Positions 1 through 5,155 of a stretch of DNA of 7,566 nt are shown one piece after another. The DNA comes from Oscillospiraceae bacterium (GTDB lineage: Bacteria; Bacillota; Clostridia; Oscillospirales; Oscillospiraceae), in assembly GCA_020866945.1 (NCBI GenBank), contig JAJBVW010000042.1:3645-11210 (forward strand). Direction: 5' to 3'. A program made the translations under genes and the position numbers. Numbering within the stretch: position 1 is the first letter of the stretch; every line of letters starts with the position of its first letter. The notes beneath the pieces are model-generated. The model worked only from the letters and a program-made list of their open reading frames with translations. It was not told the origin of the DNA and did no database searches.

Positions 1-1415
1 CCCCCCCGGCCGGCGGGGTCCGGCCCGGGACCGCCTCCAGCGAAACCGCCTCCCTGACGTGGGAGAGCATCCCCCGGGACGTGGCGGCGGGGGACGAGGT
101 GGTCTCCGGCTGCGTGAACCTGACCGGCGTTCTGACCGTGGAGGTCACAAAGCCCTTCGGGGAATCCACCGTGGCAAAAATTTTGGAGCTGGTGGAAAAC
201 GCCGCCTCCAAAAAGGCCCGGGCGGAGAACTTCATCACCAAATTCGCCCGGTATTATACCCCCGCCGTGGTGATTGGCGCGGTGCTGCTGGCGGTCGTCC
301 CGCCGCTTTTCGTGGGCGGCTGGTCGGAGTGGATACATCGTGCGCTGATATTCCTGGTCATCTCCTGCCCCTGCGCGCTGGTCATCTCCATCCCGCTGTC
401 CTTCTTCGGGGGGATTGGCGGCGCGTCCCGTCAGGGCATTCTGGTGAAGGGCGGGAACTATCTCGAAATGCTCGCGAAGCTGGAAACCGTGGTTTTTGAT
501 AAGACCGGCACCCTGACAGAAGGCGTGTTCCGGCTCCAGCACCTGTATCCGGCGGAGGGCGTTTCGGACGCGGAGCTTCTGGAGACAGCGGCCCTCGCGG
601 AATGTCACTCCGGCCACCCCATCGCGCAGTCCCTGCGCCGGGCCTATGGCCGCGAGATTGACCCCGAACGGGTCTCGAACGTGACGGAGACGCCCGGCCA
701 GGGCATCAGCGCCGCGGTGGACGGGGCGAGCGTCCACGCGGGCAACGAAAAGCTCATGGACTCCCTGGGCCTAGTCCCCCCGAAGCCGGACGCCCCCGGC
801 ACCGTGGTTTATGTGACAAAAAATGGAAAATATCTTGGCAGCGCCGTCATTGCCGACAGCATCAAGTCCTCCGCCCGGGAGGCCGTCGCCGCGCTGAAGA
901 CGCGGCACGTCAGAACCGTCATGCTCACCGGGGACAGCCGGACTGCCGCAGAGGCCGCCGGCGCGGCTTTGTCTCTCGATGAGGTTCACGCCGAGCTTCT
1001 GCCGGGCGATAAGGTCGAGCGGCTGGAAGCCGTGCTGGCGAAAAAATCGTCCAGGGGCACGGTCGCCTATGTGGGCGACGGCGTGAACGACGCGCCGGTG
1101 CTCAGCCGCGCGGACATCGGTATCGCCATGGGGGCCATGGGTTCCGACGCAGCCCTGGAGGCGGCGGACATCGTCCTCATGGACGACGACCTCACGAAGC
1201 TCTCCACGGCCATGGACATTTCTCAGAAATGCCTGCGCATCGTGCGGCAGAACATCGTCCTGGCCCTGGGCATCAAGGCCCTGTGCCTTGTCCTGGGGGC
1301 ATTCGGACTCGCCTCCATGTGGGAGGCCGTATTCGCCGACGTCGGCGTGGCGGTGCTCGCGATACTCAATGCGAGCCGTATGCTTCGCGGCGACAGGAAG
1401 AAGCAGGAGACATAG
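1..1415 (+). CDS. Zn2+/Cd2+/Pb2+-exporting P1B-type ATPase (CadA/ZntA type), 5'-partial
   Basis: This is a membrane pump that uses ATP to export divalent soft metals. The reading frame enters from the left edge (codons start at base 3) and stops at TAG 1413-1415, so the N-terminal metal-binding region and first helices are missing. Seen in order: the end of the actuator domain (an LT-W-ES motif at 54-68 where the family has LTGES); a helix pair at about 250-325; the CPC metal-site motif at 366-374; the phosphorylation site DKTGT at 498-512; the nucleotide-binding-domain HP dipeptide at 615-620; TGD near 919; the hinge GDGVNDAP at 1074-1097; and two C-terminal helices. Asn at 1251 followed seven residues later by Lys at 1275, then DVG at 1338-1346, is the P1B-2 signature, which supports Zn/Cd/Pb over Cu. 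An internal GTG at 81 is not the real start, because family homology continues upstream of it. No clear terminator follows. The Trp in the TGE motif is odd (see findings). Confidence 0.95.
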   Translation, partial: PPAGGVRPGTASSETASLTWESIPRDVAAGDEVVSGCVNLTGVLTVEVTKPFGESTVAKILELVENAASKKARAENFITKFARYYTPAVVIGAVLLAVVPPLFVGGWSEWIHRALIFLVISCPCALVISIPLSFFGGIGGASRQGILVKGGNYLEMLAKLETVVFDKTGTLTEGVFRLQHLYPAEGVSDAELLETAALAECHSGHPIAQSLRRAYGREIDPERVSNVTETPGQGISAAVDGASVHAGNEKLMDSLGLVPPKPDAPGTVVYVTKNGKYLGSAVIADSIKSSAREAVAALKTRHVRTVMLTGDSRTAAEAAGAALSLDEVHAELLPGDKVERLEAVLAKKSSRGTVAYVGDGVNDAPVLSRADIGIAMGAMGSDAALEAADIVLMDDDLTKLSTAMDISQKCLRIVRQNIVLALGIKALCLVLGAFGLASMWEAVFADVGVAVLAILNASRMLRGDRKKQET

Positions 1416-1512
1416 TCCCGGGCATCCGCTGACAAATGCCTCCATGCCGCCGCTTTTCGGGCCGCGCCTCCTTGGAACGCATAAAAAACAGTAACACATT
1501 GTGGTTCATATG

Positions 1513-1521
1513 TGCTATAAT
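1513..1521 (+). promoter_or_regulatory. Extended -10 promoter (TGC-TATAAT)
   Basis: A perfect TATAAT at 1516-1521 is preceded by TG one base upstream (1513-1514), the classic extended -10 element that can work without a good -35. No convincing -35 is seen at 16-18 bp spacing. The expected start of transcription, about seven bases downstream, falls near 1528, at the first base of the AGGAGG ribosome binding site of the next gene. The leader would therefore be only about 18 nt long. Confidence 0.7.
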
Positions 1522-1527
1522 ACACAT

Positions 1528-1537
1528 AGGAGGAGGT
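1528..1537 (+). promoter_or_regulatory. Strong Shine-Dalgarno that decides a TTG start
   Basis: AGGAGGAGGT lies 8 nt upstream of TTG at 1546-1548. The same frame is open further upstream to GTG 1501 and ATG 1510, but neither has a ribosome binding site. Both also lie upstream of or inside the -10 element, so TTG 1546 is the supported start. Confidence 0.8.
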
Positions 1538-1545
1538 GGGCGGCT

Positions 1546-1956
1546 TTGACTATAGAGCTTACCGACAAAGAATTTAGACGTTTGCTGGATATGATATATG
1601 TGGGAAACTGGATTCTCAACTCCGCCCGCGGGGAGGATCGCTTTGAGGATTACGACCTTTTGCAGGAAAAGCTGTTCGCTCTGTGCCCCAGCCGGGGGAT
1701 GAAATCCCTTGCGGAGACCTGGCACGGCCATGTGTTCCCCTCCCGCGCCTATGAGGAGGGCGGCATCCATGAGGCGATTGCCGACTATGAGGACGCTGTG
1801 TTTTTCGACATCCTGGCGGAGGAGCTTGCCCGCCGCGACCTGGAGGGCGAGGGCGCAGATCCCGGCAACGATTCGGAGCTGCTCGACAGGATGGAGGAAT
1901 ACTACTCCGAGTTTGAACAGCACGGCCTGGACAACCTGATCGTGGACACGGAATAA
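1546..1956 (+). CDS. Small acidic protein of unknown function (136 aa)
   Basis: I do not recognise a named family. The protein is soluble, acidic and probably cytoplasmic: there is no signal peptide and no membrane segment. It begins TIELTDKEFRRLLDMIYVGN and looks mostly helical. An aromatic/Gly patch (YVGNWILNS) is followed by RGEDRFEDYD, and the C-terminal third is very rich in Glu and Asp (EEYYSEFEQHGLDNL). The general pattern recalls small conserved hypothetical proteins of Firmicutes with a 'GNWILNS' segment near the N-terminus; that is memory of a pattern, not a search result. Translation starts at TTG 1546 with a near-ideal ribosome binding site. The gene has its own promoter (1513-1521) and terminator (1971-2004), so it appears to be a single-gene transcript, independent of the metal ATPase that ends 130 bases upstream. 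The function cannot be inferred from context. Confidence 0.85.
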   Translation: MTIELTDKEFRRLLDMIYVGNWILNSARGEDRFEDYDLLQEKLFALCPSRGMKSLAETWHGHVFPSRAYEEGGIHEAIADYEDAVFFDILAEELARRDLEGEGADPGNDSELLDRMEEYYSEFEQHGLDNLIVDTE

Positions 1957-1970
1957 CCGAAAAAAACGAC

Positions 1971-2004
1971 ATCCCTCTGCGCGGCTGCGCGGGGGGATTT
2001 TTTT
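1971..2004 (+). terminator. Intrinsic terminator after the small acidic-protein gene
   Basis: The 12-bp stem pairs 1971-1982 with 1987-1998, including two G-U pairs, around a GGCT loop (1983-1986). It runs into a T7 tract (1998-2004). A matching A7 tract at 1960-1966 sits on the other side, so the structure may work in both directions, but no convergent gene is present. Confidence 0.9.
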
Positions 2005-2065
2005 GTGTTGTTTGCGCCAAAATTGTGTCGTTCAGGCCGGAAGGGTTTTCTTTGGGGCAGTAAAG

Positions 2066-2081
2066 TGATATAAGTTATATT
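2066..2081 (+). promoter_or_regulatory. Possible promoter of the hydrolase gene
   Basis: Two overlapping -10-like hexamers lie in an AT-rich patch of an otherwise GC-rich region: TATAAG (2069-2074), with TG at 2066-2067 giving an extended -10, and TATATT (2076-2081). TTGGGG at 2052-2057 could be a weak -35 for the second (18-bp spacing). A small GCGC-AAA-GCGC hairpin (2094-2104) would sit in the leader just before the ribosome binding site. The exact hexamer is uncertain. Confidence 0.4.
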
Positions 2082-2127
2082 GGTAACAAATGTGCGCAAA
2101 GCGCGAATTTTACAGGAGGAACGACCC

Positions 2128-4911
2128 ATGAAGAGACTTATATCCATTCTGCTCTGCCTGTGTCTGACGGCGGGGCTGTGCACCGGCCTGACCTTCGCGT
2201 CCTCGGAGGAGCCTGCTTCCGGGGAGACGTCCGGCGCGGGGGAGACCCTGGCCTGGACGGCGGACGAGGCGACCGGCGCCTGGACGCTGGAGGAGGCGGA
2301 CATCCTCGTCCCCGCGGCCTATCTCGATGAGACCGGCGCGGCCACGAGCGCCGTGGTGAACGGTTATTACGCCGCCACCGCGCCCATCCTGCTTGTCACC
2401 GGGGAGGAGCTTTCCGACCAGGCGGCCCTGGCGGAGGGCTATGTTGTGGCCCATGCCGACGCAGACACGCTCGCGGACACCGTCGCCTGGCTTCTGGCGA
2501 ACGACGAGGCCCTGCCCGGCGATTCGGCCCTTATCGTCGCCGTCGGCACCGGCGAGACCGCAGCCCAGATTGCCGAGCTTGCCGTGAGCGGGAGCGGGAT
2601 TTACGCCGCCGTGATGTATGACCCCGCCGTGGCCGGGTCTGTATCCGAGGAGGAGCTTGTGGCCGCCTATGGCGCGGCGCTGGAGAGCTATCTGCTGGAT
2701 AACTACCAGTCCAGCCGTGTGGACGGGCCGAACATCGTCTATACCATCGACGCCGAGAGCGCGCAGGCCTATTGCGAGGAGAACGCCCAGGACTTCGCGG
2801 TGGACTATGAGACCCTGGCCGTCAGCACTGAGGGCGTAGCCCTCACGGTGGACGGCGCGGCAGGGGAGACCGTCATCGACCCCGCCGCCGGCGAGAACGC
2901 GGCCTATTTCTACATCCGTGCTGCCCAGACGGACACCGCCGCCGCCAGCGCCGCGCTGGCCCTTGGCGCGACCCTGAAGGACGCTGGGGACACCGTGAAC
3001 TGCGCCGTCTCCTGGGGCCAGGAGAGTTCGAGCGCTCTGCTGACCTGGCTGGAGCGCGTCTGCAAATATGAGGTGCAGTATTCCGCCGAGGAGGTGGAAA
3101 CCGTCCTGAACCTTGAAAACGCCATTGCCGGCGGGGAGTACACCTGGACGGCCAGCAGCACCGTATACACCATCAGCTATGTCACCGCCGTGGCGAACCC
3201 CGAGCTTGAGAGCTATCAGGGCCTGTCCATCGCCATCCCCGCCGCCTATGTCGAGGGCGTGGACGAGGACGGCAACCTCATCATCGACTGGGACGCGGAG
3301 GTCGTAAGCCCCAACGGGGCCGTCTATACCGCCGCCACCGCGCCCATCATCATCAACACCGGCGCGGCGGGCTACTCTGCCAGCACCACCAGCGGGGCCG
3401 GCGGCACCTACGCGAGCTATGGCTACATAAACGTCGCCTGCGGCAACCGCGGCAAGAATAACGTCGCGACCGACGCCGAGGGCAATTCCTATTACACCGG
3501 CGACTCCCCCTACTGTCTGGTTGACCAGAAGGCGGTTGTCCGCTGGCTCAAGTATAACATCGAGCTTGGCAACATCTGCGGCGACGCTGACCGCATCGTC
3601 TCCACCGGCGGCTCCGGCGGCGGCGCGCACAGCCTGATGCTGGCCGCGACCGGCAACCACCCCGACTTCTACCCCTATCTGGAGGAATCCGGCGCGCTGG
3701 GCGCGTATTATGACGCGGATTCCGACAGCTATTACAGCACCGTCTCCGACGCCATCTGGGGCGCCTGCCCGTATTCCCCCATCACGAACCTGGAGGAGGC
3801 CGACCTTGCCTATGAGTGGGAATCCCTCCTCTCCCTGACCGCGCTGGATTATCTGGACGCGGACGAGTTCATCCGCACCCTCAGCGGCTATGTGGCCGAG
3901 GCGTATGTGGAATATGTGAACGACCTTGGCCTTGTGTATGACCTGGATGGGGACGGCGAGGCCGAGGCCATGACCATCAACGAGGACGGCGTCAGCGGCA
4001 CCTATGTGGACTTCATGGTGCAGCAGGCCACCTCCGATTTGGAGTGGTTCCTTGACCACATCGACAGCGTGACCCTCAGCGTCACCTGGGAGAACGAAAA
4101 CGGCGAGAGCCAGGCCGAGGCGTATTTCTACGGCCACTACAGCTACACCGAATCCATCGACGGCCTCCAGCTCAAGGGCTATGACCTGTCCGAGTTCGGC
4201 ATGACCCTTTCCGGCAGCGAGGAAGAGGGCTGGACGGTGGAAATGACCGCCGAGGGTTTCCTGAGCTACCGCAGCCGCTCCAAGGGCGTCACCGCCTTTG
4301 ACCGCATCGGCTTCCTGGACGAGAACGGCGACTACAACGCGGAAAACCTTGAGTTCGGCAACGAGACCCAGGATTACCGCCACTGGGACAGCTATCTGCT
4401 GGAGGTTCTCCAGGAGAACGCGGAGGAGCTTTCCGCCCTCTACAGCCCGGACGATACCTACGGTATGTATGAGACCTATGAGGATATGCTGGCCGCCTTC
4501 GAGGAGGATGTCGCCATCATCGAAAACGGGGACGAGTATTATGCCTATACGGACGCCACCATCGTGGAGCTGTATAACCCCCTGCGCTATATCCTGGACG
4601 ACGAGACCGAGCAGCCCGCATGGGTGCGCCTCGTCCACGGCACCCAGGACAAGGATGTCTCCCTCATGACCACCCAGAATGACGCGATAGCCTGGACGAT
4701 GCAGGGCGTGAACGTGGCCCTGTACTGGAGCTGGGATAACGTCCATGTCGCCACCGACCCGCTGGATACCTCCAAGACCAGCTATATCGACGCCATGGCC
4801 ATGCTGGAGGACGGCATTGAGATAGAATACCCCATCACCTCCGAGCTGGAAGGCTCCACATCCACGGATTCCGCCTCTGGCGAGGCCTCTGCCTCCGGCG
4901 AAGCGTCCTGA
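2128..4911 (+). CDS. Secreted tannase-like alpha/beta hydrolase with an N-terminal pseudo-hydrolase copy (927 aa)
   Basis: This is probably an exported esterase acting on galloyl or other plant phenolic esters; the substrate is inferred from family likeness. ATG 2128 has AGGAGG at 2114-2119 (8-nt spacing) and begins a signal peptide (MKRL, hydrophobic core, likely cleavage after TFA near residue 24). No lipobox Cys follows cleavage, and no LPXTG or C-terminal membrane helix is seen. The C-terminal catalytic domain covers about residues 363-910. It has an ATAPIIINTG strand-turn, the nucleophile elbow STGGSGGGAHS with Ser496, and CPYSPITNLEEADLAYEW, which closely resembles bacterial tannases. 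It also has HGTQDKD (Asp841 the likely acid) and WDNVHV (His873). Residues ~570-800 form a large lid-like insertion. Residues ~41-310 repeat the same fold in degenerate form (see findings). The tail is Ser/Ala/Gly/Glu-rich. The gene stands alone between two terminators. It might instead act on another ester; hydrolase fold very likely, tannase activity moderate. Confidence 0.88.
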   Translation: MKRLISILLCLCLTAGLCTGLTFASSEEPASGETSGAGETLAWTADEATGAWTLEEADILVPAAYLDETGAATSAVVNGYYAATAPILLVTGEELSDQAALAEGYVVAHADADTLADTVAWLLANDEALPGDSALIVAVGTGETAAQIAELAVSGSGIYAAVMYDPAVAGSVSEEELVAAYGAALESYLLDNYQSSRVDGPNIVYTIDAESAQAYCEENAQDFAVDYETLAVSTEGVALTVDGAAGETVIDPAAGENAAYFYIRAAQTDTAAASAALALGATLKDAGDTVNCAVSWGQESSSALLTWLERVCKYEVQYSAEEVETVLNLENAIAGGEYTWTASSTVYTISYVTAVANPELESYQGLSIAIPAAYVEGVDEDGNLIIDWDAEVVSPNGAVYTAATAPIIINTGAAGYSASTTSGAGGTYASYGYINVACGNRGKNNVATDAEGNSYYTGDSPYCLVDQKAVVRWLKYNIELGNICGDADRIVSTGGSGGGAHSLMLAATGNHPDFYPYLEESGALGAYYDADSDSYYSTVSDAIWGACPYSPITNLEEADLAYEWESLLSLTALDYLDADEFIRTLSGYVAEAYVEYVNDLGLVYDLDGDGEAEAMTINEDGVSGTYVDFMVQQATSDLEWFLDHIDSVTLSVTWENENGESQAEAYFYGHYSYTESIDGLQLKGYDLSEFGMTLSGSEEEGWTVEMTAEGFLSYRSRSKGVTAFDRIGFLDENGDYNAENLEFGNETQDYRHWDSYLLEVLQENAEELSALYSPDDTYGMYETYEDMLAAFEEDVAIIENGDEYYAYTDATIVELYNPLRYILDDETEQPAWVRLVHGTQDKDVSLMTTQNDAIAWTMQGVNVALYWSWDNVHVATDPLDTSKTSYIDAMAMLEDGIEIEYPITSELEGSTSTDSASGEASASGEAS
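2248..3057 (+). other. Degenerate N-terminal hydrolase domain inside the hydrolase gene
   Basis: Protein residues ~41-310 can be matched by eye to the catalytic domain in the same order. PAAY (62-65) matches PAAY (371-374). AATAPI followed by TG (82-92) matches 402-412. GYVVA (104-108) matches GYINVA (432-437). W121 and GD (131-132) match W473 and GD (485-486). IVAVGTGETAA (136-146) matches IVSTGGSGGGA (490-500). YIR (262-264) through the WGQ strand end (296-298) matches WVR (832-834) through WDN (869-871). Gly142 occupies the position of Ser496, and no His follows the WGQ strand end. The lid insertion is absent. A stretch of about 19 bp is identical in DNA (2370-2388 and 3330-3348), consistent with an old internal duplication. 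Confidence 0.65.
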
Positions 4912-4945
4912 TGCCTCCATTTAGACAAACCAGAAAAAAACACAG

Positions 4946-4980
4946 CGCCTCCCCTGCCCATATACCGGGCAGGGGAGGCG
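4946..4980 (+). terminator. Intrinsic terminator after the hydrolase gene
   Basis: A perfect 14-bp GC-rich stem (4946-4959 with 4967-4980) closes a 7-base loop (ATATACC). A broken T-rich tract follows (4981-4994), and an A7 run lies upstream at 4934-4940. It sits 34 bases after the hydrolase stop codon and separates that gene from the surface-protein gene. Confidence 0.9.
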
Positions 4981-5071
4981 TTTCCATTTTCTTTCCATAA
5001 TTTTACAGACGCCTTTACAAAGCATACATAAGATTTACCTTGCCGTGATAGATAAACCTTCCCTGAAAAAT

Positions 5072-5077
5072 TATAGT
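5072..5077 (+). promoter_or_regulatory. Weak candidate -10 element for the surface-protein gene
   Basis: TATAGT lies in the AT-rich part of the 175-base gap between the terminator and ATG 5156. I see no good -35 at normal spacing (17 bp upstream reads TAGATA). Two TTTACA hexamers (5002-5007 and 5014-5019) are too far away for this -10, so other promoter placements in 5000-5077 are possible. Confidence 0.25.
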
Positions 5078-5087
5078 GGGTGGTGAA

Positions 5088-5118
5088 ACCGGCGGGCCGG
5101 ACTTGGCTTCGCGCCGGT
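5088..5118 (+). other. Leader hairpin upstream of the surface-protein gene
   Basis: ACCGGCG (5088-5094) pairs perfectly with CGCCGGT (5112-5118) across a 17-base loop. If transcription starts near 5084, this would be the first structure in a leader of about 70 nt that ends in the ribosome binding site. There is no T tract, so it is not a terminator. I do not match it to any riboswitch class. Confidence 0.45.
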
Positions 5119-5155
5119 GAATGTGAATCTACAAATATGGAAGGGACGGCAAACG

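Noticed and set aside
81..83. GTG at 81 as the start of a shorter ATPase
   Set aside because: Homology to the actuator domain continues upstream in frame, and no ribosome binding site precedes it. The gene enters from outside the window.
1416..1500. Possible terminator after the ATPase (GGCAT...ATGCC inverted repeat near 1424-1442)
   Set aside because: The stem is only about 5 bp with a long loop and no T tract, so it is not supported as a terminator.
2110..4920. A 936-codon open frame on the reverse strand opposite the hydrolase
   Set aside because: It is codon-aligned with the real gene and reflects the absence of TTA, CTA and TCA codons. Its Gly/Val/Ala/His-rich translation has no recognisable domain. 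The forward frame has a signal peptide, ribosome binding site and catalytic motifs.
1436..4920. The 10-base string ATGCCTCCAT occurs just after the ATPase stop and again at the hydrolase stop
   Set aside because: It is too short, the context differs, and it is most likely chance.
5080..5155. Possible cyclic-di-GMP-type riboswitch (GGGACGGCAAACG near 5143 resembles a GEMM segment)
   Set aside because: The order and spacing of the conserved segments do not fit the GEMM aptamer, and the GGGACGG stretch is the ribosome binding site region itself.
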